Below, one piece after another: positions 9,775-18,613 of a stretch of 20,869 nucleotides of DNA. The stretch lies in contig JANBQC010000506.1 of NCBI GenBank assembly GCA_027576995.1, positions 1 to 20,869 of the forward strand, written 5' to 3'. A program made the position numbers and the translations under genes. The DNA comes from Dimargaris cristalligena. Taxonomy: Eukaryota > Kickxellomycota > Dimargaritomycetes > Dimargaritales > Dimargaritaceae. Position 1 is the stretch's first letter. Each line of letters begins with the position of its first letter. The notes under the pieces were generated by a model. It did no database searches. It worked only from the letters and a program-made list of their open reading frames with translations, and had not been told where the DNA came from.

Positions 9775-10296
9775 TTAGATGCGGGCGGGTTCGGTTGCAT
9801 GGGTGTTCCAAATCATGCCGTACCTCTTCAACCGTTTACTGTCACGCTCGCTGCCGGTGTTGTTGAACGGCCTCTCGTATGCATTCACGTGGGGGATATA
9901 ATTCGCATCCACCAGACTGCCGCCATTGCTACTGCCACCACTATTACTACCGGCGGTAGTGGTGGTGGTGGAAGCACGGAAATTCGGCAATGATGAACGC
10001 CGGGGCGGCGAGACGATTGGCTTATCCTGATCGGGTCTGAGGTTTAGGAACCGTCTGGGCAAGCTATAAATACTACCCCCGGATTCGCGGGTGGGGGGCT
10101 TAGGTGGATTTTGCGCGGATTTAATCTTGCGCAAGTCCTCTACGCTGCTATAGCGGCGGGCCTGCCGAAAAGGGAGGCGGGTAGCGGTGGAAAGGGGGGT
10201 TCCAAAGTCCATATCAATCGGAGAGCCGGGCGACGAGGGCTGGTAGGCTGAGACACAGGCCAGCAGGAGTAGCGCGACCAGGATAAAGTACGACAT
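9775..10296 (-). CDS. Small secreted protein with multiple dibasic sites, unknown function
   Basis: No family recognised. A single open frame gives 173 aa from M at 10296. The N-terminus MSYFILVALLLLACVSA is a clear signal peptide with likely cleavage after V-S-A (residue 17), which fixes the start; the frame runs open upstream through a CT-rich leader but without a better start. The mature part is basic, rich in Pro, Ser and Arg, and has a Thr/Ser/Gly/Asn low-complexity linker (about 107-128). Dibasic pairs lie at 47-48, 81-82, 99-100, 154-155 and 157-158; the last leaves a 15-residue C-terminal segment YGMIWNTHATEPARI. One N-glycosylation sequon (N145-N-T). This layout suits a Kex2-processed precursor but could also be a simple basic wall-associated or secreted protein. 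No introns are needed. The gene runs in the same direction as the delta-COP and RasGAP genes. Confidence 0.6.
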   Translation of the reverse strand: MSYFILVALLLLACVSAYQPSSPGSPIDMDFGTPLSTATRLPFRQARRYSSVEDLRKIKSAQNPPKPPTRESGGSIYSLPRRFLNLRPDQDKPIVSPPRRSSLPNFRASTTTTTAGSNSGGSSNGGSLVDANYIPHVNAYERPFNNTGSERDSKRLKRYGMIWNTHATEPARI

Positions 10297-10357
10297 GCTT
10301 CTAATGGATGGGGGGAGGGATATAAGGTGTTTAAGCGCAATGCAATAAAAAGATGGC

Positions 10358-10378
10358 AGAGAGAGAGAGGGGGGGGGG
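10358..10378. repeat. Polypurine tract (GA)n-G10 upstream of secreted-protein gene
   Basis: GA repeat followed by ten G (10369-10378) and TA. On the coding strand it reads C10 then CT repeats, 62-82 nt upstream of the start at 10296. It has the same order and the same run of ten as the block at 4117-4149. Confidence 0.75.
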
Positions 10379-11761
10379 TACAAGCCCAATGGAAGTGTAA
10401 GGTCCGAAAATTAACTGGGCCATTTGAGCCCTCTTTTATAGAGGCGTTAAGCATACGCTATTCTAGTAGGGGAAAGAGGGGGGAGCATTAGCTTGGAATA
10501 TCCCTTGAGCCTCAACCACCGTGCGCTAAACTACCACCCTCCCCTTCCCCCCTGTTAGAAATTTTATATCTGTGCAACCCCGAGTCTTGTGCTCGCCGTG
10601 ACTACGCGTTGTTGTATTGGACAGCCAGAGAAATCGGAACGTTACGTCCGGAATTCAACCTAACGGCACGTCCAACGAATGAACCAAAGCCTAAAAAAAA
10701 AATCCGCGTGCTGTTGTCGGTGTCTTTTAGTTAGGCTGGGATGGGATGGCGGAGTGCAGTTCACTGAGGTATCGCAGAACTGGCCTAATAAGATTGCAAT
10801 AGTGTGGACCAGAACATCTATACTAAGCGCAATAGAAGGGTTAGGCTAACCCACCTTTTTGCGGTTAATCCGCCCGCTGGCACCTCCACCCCATACTGCT
10901 AGGTCTTTTTTCAAATGCTGTTCCCGCTGAGGAATCCACCGCCGTGCCACATGTAGCATCCACGAATATTCCATCGAACACGTTAAACATGGCCGGCCGG
11001 CAAAGACCGTTTGGCCAACCCAACTTCAACCACCACTACCAGCCAGTAATTGTACGGTGGAAGTTAATGTAGGACAGTGCCAGGGTAAATTCACATGTTG
11101 GCCGTGATAATTGTCACCCTCCACGGCTATAATTCAGGCCTGCAGTAAATTAAGAGAAATATAGTAATAAGATGTGGACGACCAATATATTAAACCTCGA
11201 CTACAGTACTAAAGAATGAACAGAGACTAGGTGGATAAAATAAAAGTGCAACATAACGAATAATATATTAATGTGAGCTTGGGATGGGGTATGTATAGTA
11301 TCATAGAAACATGTCAACTTTGGGACATGCCTGGCTGGGTAGTGAAGGTGCCAAATGGCATTAAATCAATCTACATGCCCTGCGCGCAAAAAATAATTAA
11401 ATAAATAAAAGGCACAATGGATAAGAGGAGCTTGAAAATGAGAACAAAATGAAAAAAGATACGGCAAGAGTATGAGTTTTACAGTGATACATGTGCAGAA
11501 TAATGGGTTTAAAGAATAGTGCAATATGAATACAGTTGGGGATACTTAATATTCAAATCGACAAAAGTCGTAAAAAAAAAGGAGAGAGATGCCAGCAGGT
11601 TCATGAAAATGGGTATATACGTAGATAATGGGTGGGAATAAATAGTAAAAATAGGCGGAAGCGGATAGTGCAGCACTACCGGCAAGTAGAGATTAGATTA
11701 TCAATCTCAACCATCGTTCAGATCGTACGGCGTAGGTGAAAAATAGCCGGGAGGATGCAAA
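10379..11761. other. Intergenic between RasGAP 3' end and secreted-protein promoter
   Basis: No gene is recognised. The part 10500-11060 has balanced composition. A short + strand frame starting ATGGCCGGCCGG at 10989 gives only 27 codons (stop at 11072), though the frame is open back to about 10868; no flanking exon was found. A 7-bp-arm inverted repeat lies at 10838-10852. From 11100 to 11760 the sequence is AT-rich and stop-dense, consistent with 3' flank of the RasGAP gene. Confidence 0.5.
10838..10852. repeat. Inverted repeat GGGTTAG-G-CTAACCC
   Basis: Two perfect 7-bp arms around one G. Each arm contains the TTAGGG/CCCTAA-like core (GGGTTA). The loop is too short for a stable hairpin, so a protein-binding dyad is more likely than an RNA structure. 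It may be chance. Confidence 0.5.
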
Positions 11762-14700
11762 TTATGAGTAGGGAGGCGACCCTACACTGCGATTACGCGA
11801 TCGAAAAACATTGGGGAAGGTCAACGAAGTGAAGGGTGATTTTAGTCGAAAATCAGGGCTACCGGAATGCGGGGTAAGCACCGAGTAACCATTATCATGT
11901 CCTGAGTCGTCCGATGGGGGGTTACAGTGATCATGGCCGAGTCGACGACCAGGGGTTTCGCCTGTGTGGGTAAACACCAAATACTCTAACTCGGGGCCAA
12001 ACCGGTCAAAGCTATACTTAAGCTCTCGGAGGTCCTGTTGCAAATCAGGCCAGCAGTCGTCCCCACCCGCATATCGATTTCGGCAATCAGTGACAAGAAT
12101 TTCGAGATTCTGGTAAAGAAATACCAGGAGGTGATCCTCGGAATGGGTCTCATTCGCAGCGGTACTATGGCTGGACTTGGTAGTCCCACTATCCAGACTT
12201 TCACTTGAGTTGTAGCTCAAACGCGACGAAAGCGTCGACGACTGGCTTCCAGACGCACCCAGCCCCAAGTTTTCGCCCAGGCTAAGCGAGCAGCGGGCAT
12301 CAAAGTCGTCCATACTAAAGGCCGATTCCAGATGCTGAGCAAGTACATCAGCCATATCCATGTAGGGACTAATCTTCAAAACCTCCGACATGCGCTTTTT
12401 CGGCTTATGAGCGGACTTGGTAGTCTCGTCCGAACACGGAGTCGTACACACCCGCTGCAAATATTGGCGTAATTTAGGACGGGCCTCCCGCAAAAAGGGA
12501 TTCATACACCCCATGTAATTCTCCTTGGACCCAAACTCGATTCCGTTGCAAAGGGCCGCCAGCACTTTACCGCATAGCACGAACCCCCGGCGAGCCCGCG
12601 AACTGGGTTCTGGCGGTAAGCCAGCGGACTCGGGGGAGGTCATAGTAGGAATGACAAACCGAATAAAGAGAAGCGTACCCAGGACTTTTTCGATGGCATT
12701 GAAGTCAATATCCGATTCAGGTGGGTTGATTAGTCGCATGGAATTGGTGCCGACCGAGGAACGGCTCCCCAATCCAAGGCCCGGGGAGGTAACACCGCCC
12801 CCACCTCCACTGGTTATCGGGGAGAGGGTTGAGTGCCTTGTAGATAGGAATTCGAGAGATACAGGGGACTCCAGAGTAAACCGTTCGGATTTGGCCGACG
12901 CGGCCCAGCTGCTCAACCGATAATTAGCCGACTCCTCTAGAATGGACTGGAGATGCTTGGTCATATCACTGGCAAAGTCGTCGCTCACAGTGCCGGGGTT
13001 GAACACCGGCAAGTCGATCTGGCTGAAGCGGTGGTAGGCGACCTCGTCAGGGGACCGGCCACCTTCGGAGGGACCCAGCCCACGGCCCAGGATACCCCGT
13101 GGACTGTCGGGGGCGGGGGGCAGGGGTTTAATCCTAAAATCATACGATTTACAGCGATTGCGCTTATGATCACCGAGCTGGTGGGTGTAGGAGACTGAGA
13201 TTTGCCAGAGGCGAATTACTTCCTTGCGGATAAGTGCACACATATCTTGCAGCGGGGTGGGCATATGCTGGCGGGCGTTTATCACAGTGTCCAGAATCAA
13301 TCGACAAGCAGTGTGCAGATTATCCCGGTTACGGTCAATCATACCCGGACTAACGCGAAACGGATCGATTTCACAGTCCTTGATTATAGACTGCAGCTGT
13401 TGCAAGCACGGTTGCAGGAGGGACAACAAATAGGGGCGGCCCTCCGTCTGGGTGTACGTCACAAGTAGCAATGTGCTCATGCTATTACAATTGGGTAGGA
13501 CATTATACCAACGCAGAGAAAGCGGAAGTGGGTAAGTAAAGGAGTGAGTAATCGATAGGAGGATAAGTGCCAGCAAACGGTGGCATCAACCAGTATCAGA
13601 CTGACTGGTTAGACATGGGGCAAATAGGGAAGGCGATAGGTAATGCCAATACCCCTGTCGTCACTAAGGGGTGGTCAGTTAATTGAAAGCAATGGGGGTA
13701 GATGCCGAGTCAATCTAGGCCAAATCCAGCGCAAAAGAAATAGGATAGGCATGGCCATACAGTCACTTCAAAGAGGGGGGATCTACCACGACACGCCAAA
13801 AGTACTTGAGGTGATCCCCCCACCTCTAGTGGGACAGAAGAGCGAAAATGGGGGAGGGGACGAAATCCTACTGACTGAACCGACTAGGCTGATGCAATGA
13901 AACCTACCTATTATCACGAAGAACCTCGCTGATATCCTTGCCCTTCGTATCTGCAGAAGCAAAAATAATATGGGACGCTGTTAGAAAACGGTGTAGGTGA
14001 TAAACTACTCAAGCGCGCATACCTGGACAACATTGGGCTCACTAAAGTGACGCACAGCTGGCAGTTGCAGCGGAGTATGCCGACAAACAACTCATGCAAT
14101 GGGCTGGACAGTAATGATCCATTGAACCAGACGTCATTGTAGCAATGTTTATACGACAATCGGATATGAGGGGCCAAGCACTGGCCCCCCTGGTTCATGT
14201 AATAGTCCGAAAAACATTCAGTGCCCATGGATAATACTTACAAGACTCGAGCATTTTCTCGCGGATGGCATACTTGATAAAGGCCTGAATAGATTCGGGA
14301 GAGTTCTGACGCCGGAGCAAAGTAACAATAAGGTGGGACCAGAGGGCAGCCTTGTCGCCAGACAGGTTGGCCCGGCTCAAATGACGCAACAGCATTTGGT
14401 CCTTGCGAAGCAGGATCCGACTGACATGGTTATACACTCGCTCCAGGTCTTGTTTGTAGGTTGAACTAGGGACCGGCTATAAGATAGAGGATAGCAGGAA
14501 AGTAGGTGTGTCAGAAAATAGAGATAGAAGCGGAACTGGCTAGACTGGATCACATAGCCAACTGGACATATATGGCATAGACTAATGACGGGGGTACCAT
14601 AGCCATACGAGGCTCAACTTACCGGCTCATCGTAGTGGGATTTGTATTGGGTCAGGATGAGTGGCGGCAAGGGTTTAGACCGATTCGCCAACTTCTTGGT

Positions 14701-15165
14701 CTACCGATCGTCGATTTGGAATAGTTAGGTAATTCAAGGATATGGCGAATTGCAGTAATTCGAAATGGGCATATTAGCTTCGGGGATTATGGTTAGCCGT
14801 GTGTAACCGTGGCTCAGGTATATGCGAATGTGGATACAGCAGGGGGCGCAAGTCGGTGGTATTGCTCCAACCAGTACTGGACTGGGGAACAGTATTGTAC
14901 GGATTATCATCCACGCTAGCCCATCTACCGAACCCCCTCCCCCAGTTAAGGAAGGCTGCAGTTCCCCAGTAAAGGGCCATCAGAAGTAGTGGAGGCAACG
15001 GGGCCAGCGGTTTATAAGCCGGATTGGGCGTCGCCTATTGCAGTTGGTTTTAGGGTAGATAAGGCCGGAAATAGCCCATAAATGGTATGGCCGACGAGAA
15101 CTTACCCGAGGAGGGCCCTTGGCCGGGGGCGTAGGAGAAGAATACGGCAGTTCGGTGGAGTTCAT
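11762..15165 (-). CDS. RasGAP-domain protein (Ras GTPase-activating protein)
   Basis: Predicted to speed GTP hydrolysis by Ras-type GTPases at membranes, switching Ras signalling off. Exons on the minus strand: 15165-15106, 14700-14623, 14476-14242, 13950-13908, 13481-11762; about 711 aa. Donors GTAAGT x3 and GTAGGT; phases 0,0,1,2 agree across every junction. The GAP domain begins near residue 57 (DLERVYNHVSRILLRKDQ), then AIREKMLES joins YTKGKDISEVLRDNS, where R136 sits at the arginine-finger position (LFR in p120GAP). Next come EGRPYLLSLLQP and the DCEIDPFRVSP block, and the FLR-type helix as FIRFVIP (411-417). About 170 low-complexity residues lie between IRKEVIRLW (about 231) and that helix, far more than usual. 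The C-terminal part has an acidic helix pair (HLLVFLYQNLEIL) and a Ser-rich tail. The first two small exons are less certain than the last three. It resembles a yeast/fission-yeast Gap1-type more than a full-length IRA/neurofibromin, but I cannot name the subfamily. Confidence 0.82.
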
Positions 15166-15910
15166 GATATACAATGAAAAGACGGGTGTGGGGCGGTGGG
15201 AAAGGAGGGGTGCAAAACAGCACCAACTGAGTGGTGGCTATAGCCAGAGGGGACGCAGATTAGCCAATAACACACCTAATTCGGCACGATAGGCGAACGA
15301 GGGGTGTGTGGGAAAGGCGGGGAAGCTGAGGGAGCTCGCGGTGAAGGCCAATAAAGGGGCGACTAGCTATGGTCGGGATAAACAAACTACGCAATGGGAT
15401 ACTAAACCGACGAAACGAAACTCCGAAGTGGCTAAAAATAGAGTAGAGGTCCGCCAGGGACTCGGTAGGGAAGTTAAAGTAGGTCGACAACGCCAATGGA
15501 AGGAACAATGGTGGCAAAGATGCGCGGGCCAGTGCCAAAGGGTCAGCTTAGAATCGGGGACATAAACGGTACAGGCTTATCGAGGTGAGGTAAGGGAAAC
15601 GAAGCAGTAAGTCGAAAACAGATAAGAAGAGAGAAGGGATGAGCTCGGGTCAGCAAAGCCGGAACGTAGTTTAAACGATAGCTGAATAAAGAGAGAGGGA
15701 GGGAAAGAGAAGGGACCAGCGGGCGGGGAAAACGGCAATTATATTTGGTAGATACAAGAAGCATACATTCATAGGACTGGGATGGAAGCCAAGGCTGACC
15801 AAAGGTGGAGAGTATGAGGAAAGGCAGTGTGTGCATACATACACCAATGTGCCTGTATGCGACGGTGGCTGTAGAAATATGATATAGTAGGAGCGTGGAT
15901 GAAAAGGGCA

Positions 15911-15959
15911 TTCTCTCTTTCTCTTTCTCTCTCTCTCTCTCTCTCCTTCTCTCCCTCTC
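15911..15959 (+). repeat. 49-nt pure pyrimidine (CT-rich) tract
   Basis: Uninterrupted C/T run with CTCTCT and CTTTCT units, continuing with few interruptions to about 15995. It is the longest such tract in the window and lies about 100 nt upstream of an ATG in good context at 16057. Confidence 0.85.
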
Positions 15960-16302
15960 ACTCACTCACTTTCTCCCCTCCATCCCTCTTTCCTCATCGG
16001 TCCTGGTTACTTGAGAAAAGCAGGCACACACACCATCCAGCCGCTACCTCCAAAAAATGGCTGGTGCCGAATTTCTCCCTCTTGCCTATTACGTATCCCT
16101 CATCCGCAGGGATGGGCCAGCATCTAGTTGCTGGTATCCGAAAGATAAAAGGAAAGGAAAGGGAATAAATAGATCATCTACCCCGGCCAGCATACTAATA
16201 TGTACATTGGCAAGTCCGAATGCTCTGAGCCCGCTGTCGTTATGGTTACTAGGATAAGCGAACAAAGACCAGGGCCAACACACGTATCATCCCCCTCAAC
16301 CA

Positions 16303-16632
16303 ATGCCATGTCTAACCGAAGTAAATTCAAGGGCATATAAGGTGCGAATCATTAAACCCGGCACAGCCGAAGCAACGAGGGAGGGGCCAGTCAAGTCAAG
16401 CGAAATGATGCGACCAGGGGATGATGTATCGGCCTTTTTGGACCTACATTTATCGCCAGCACCTGGTATTGGTGGCCACGCAAGATCGTACATCACCATC
16501 TGTGCCGCCACGGCCTCTTCGGCTGAACTATTTTGGGACCATAGTGACGAAAGAGGAGGGACCCCTCCTGTTCTACTCTATCATTGGCCTGCTCTAGTCA
16601 CGAGTTGTGGAGGCTGGGATATATTAATATAA
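16303..16632 (+). CDS. Unrecognised 109-codon open frame, doubtful gene
   Basis: The frame starts with ATG at 16303 and ends with TAA. No family, signal peptide, membrane segment or repeat is visible; the product would be of mixed composition with a Trp/Gly-rich end (GGWDILI). After the stop the same frame is open for 52 more codons to 16788, so a short intron or readthrough could extend it. An acceptor-like TAATATAACCAG ends at 16636, but no matching strong donor was found. A minus-strand frame overlaps 16296-16511. Listed because it is the longest unexplained + frame in the gap; it may well be noncoding. Confidence 0.15.
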   Translation: MPCLTEVNSRAYKVRIIKPGTAEATREGPVKSSEMMRPGDDVSAFLDLHLSPAPGIGGHARSYITICAATASSAELFWDHSDERGGTPPVLLYHWPALVTSCGGWDILI

Positions 16633-18613
16633 CCAGGTCAGCACCAAAGCTTGCTCATTCGGTGTCTCTTGCCCATTGGACATGGTTCAAACGAGATAGG
16701 CGGAGCACATCCTGGTGGTGATGAAGCACCGGAAACACTAATGCGAGTTGCTCCAACCCGGACATTCCCAAGCGCAGTGGCTTTCCTATAGGCACATCTT
16801 TATTACACCAGTCGTGTAATATACTTTAGTGTGGAGATCCCTGGCAATTAGACACCCCTTCTTCTTCTGAAGCCATCTCGCAGCAATCACTGGACTGGAC
16901 AATTCCTAGTTTTCTGAGTCTTTGGGTGTGTCCACTCTACTATGCACCCACACTAACAGTAGCTCCGGCTAGGTTGCTCTCTATCGCGCCCTGTGCCCCT
17001 GAACACTTCTCATAGGATTGCCCGTCGCGCCGCCACTCACACTTCCTGTAACACGTTGGGGGAATATTTGCCAGGCGTGTTCAATGGTGAAGTTCGGGGG
17101 GGGGTATATGAACGGAAATGAAAGAATTCCAGACCCTAGCTGTCCCGCCATTTTCGATTTACTAGTCAACCAACTATGGTCAACGCGCCCCTTGATGTAT
17201 CTTTAAGGAATTTGCCATTAACCGGCGACCAATACGCCAGAGTGATTAGGAAATGGATGGTTGCTGTCGATGGGTGGGGAGTCCATGGGGGCAACGAGTC
17301 TTAACCGACATTGATTATTGTAGCAATATAACATAGTACGACCGTATTCATGGTAAGAATAACTCAGCCGTAATTCGGGGGCCAGTGGGGATTTCCGAAG
17401 TATGTTTCGACTCACTGCATATCCCTTATTGAACCGGTTAATATTTTGAGGCCCTGTTAGGTGCCAATCCAGCCGTTTGGTGCATTGCCCCACTGCCACG
17501 GATGGCATTCGGAGTGGCTGAACCAACTCCGCGATTTACCAGTCCCTGGTCCAGTCTGCATTCAGATACCCACCCATGTAAAAATGGGGTGCTGGGTTAT
17601 TGTTTGGAGCCTAGCAATGTGTGATGGTGCCACAGTCCCTTAATTAAATACAACATGACTAAGTAAGTATGCGTCTAGTGGGAACTTCCACACCACCCAC
17701 CCATCCCAATTTCGACACTCGATATGGGTGAATATGAGTAACGGAGACTGAATCAAATTGGCTGGAATAGGCTGATGTTTCCCTGTATTTGACCTAAATC
17801 GGACGAATAAATCTATACCTAAAACAGGAACGGCAGGGAAGGGACGGGGGGAAGAGGAGGGGGAGATTGCTGTGCCCTCAGCCCTTCTTCCCTCCCATCT
17901 ACCTACCCAAAAATAGTCAATAGTCAGGATTAACCCCCACCCTGACCCGCGTGTTATATATACTATAAAACCAACGGCCATTCAAACTCGCCAATCCGCG
18001 GCCAATTCACAACGAGCCGGGCTCCGGCCCTTCGTTCATGTATATCCGATGGTGGATATATCAAATAAATTCAATGGTTAGCCATAATAAGGACAGGTGC
18101 CCGTTTATTGCCGTCCAAAACGGCCAGGTCATCCGAAAATATAAGGAAAAGTCTACCCGAACGTATTTATGCCCTACGCATCCGTATCACCAGCTTCCAA
18201 AGACAACGTAATGGTAGTGCACCCCTGCCGAAGAGTATAGTAGTTTGGGGCACCCACCGGCCGCCCTTCTCAACCTCTCCCCACATTATTAATTTGACTG
18301 GGCCACTTTTCCTCAGGTGGTGAATGGCGTGCTTAGACTCACTAGGTGGGGTGATATATGGCGTTGTATCGACGAGGCCCTCCTCTACTATGGCCTATCT
18401 CCCCTATATTTCAGAGGCTTGCTCTGGACAGTATTTTCCCAGTGAAAACATCCTCGTCCTGTTCCTTCTTCTTGTCTTCAGCACGACATTAGCTTCCACC
18501 GTCATTTTCCTTATACTATTAGCACCTGCCCCATTCTCCCAACGACAAGGCCCAAGTAACCCGCTCAATTGCAAGACTCACCATAAACTAGGCAGTGTAC
18601 CTCTCTCATCGGC

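Larger units (their letters stand above)
15166..18613. other. 3.4-kb gap without a recognised gene
   Basis: Divergent spacer between RasGAP and CAB4-type genes. 15180-15560 is purine-rich on +, i.e. pyrimidine-rich for the RasGAP promoter, with four G-runs (15184, 15190, 15198, 15207) close to its start. 15911-15959 is a pure pyrimidine run on +. After it, an ATG at 16057 in very good context (CCAAAAAATGGCT) opens a 66-codon frame, and an ATG at 16303 opens a 109-codon frame that continues 52 more codons after one stop (16630-16632). Minus-strand frames of similar size overlap them (16296-16511, 17218-17526). None carries a motif I recognise, and I could not link exons, so a lineage-specific gene on either strand is possible but unproven. 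17640-18600 holds only short frames; the part before CAB4 is pyrimidine-rich and reads as a hydrophobic frame by composition. Confidence 0.5.

Noticed and set aside
10868..11072. 68-codon open + frame containing ATGGCCGGCCGG at 10989
   Set aside because: It is short, with no matching flanking exon on either side; downstream is AT-rich and stop-dense. Noted only in the region entry.
14041..14110. Extra RasGAP exon reading TPLQLPAVRHFSEPNVVQ on the minus strand
   Set aside because: The phase is incompatible with the next exon, while direct joining of 14242 to 13950 gives correct phase (T+AT) and a normal-length stretch before the arginine finger.
14774..14998. Additional exon of the RasGAP gene within its first intron (74-codon minus frame)
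   Set aside because: No good donor ends it, and no domain similarity; a good branch-like CCTAAC plus acceptor at 14701 supports one 405-nt intron. It remains possible at low probability.
15899..16168. Frame encoding a Ser-Leu repeat protein
   Set aside because: It is a translation of the CT microsatellite, not a credible protein.
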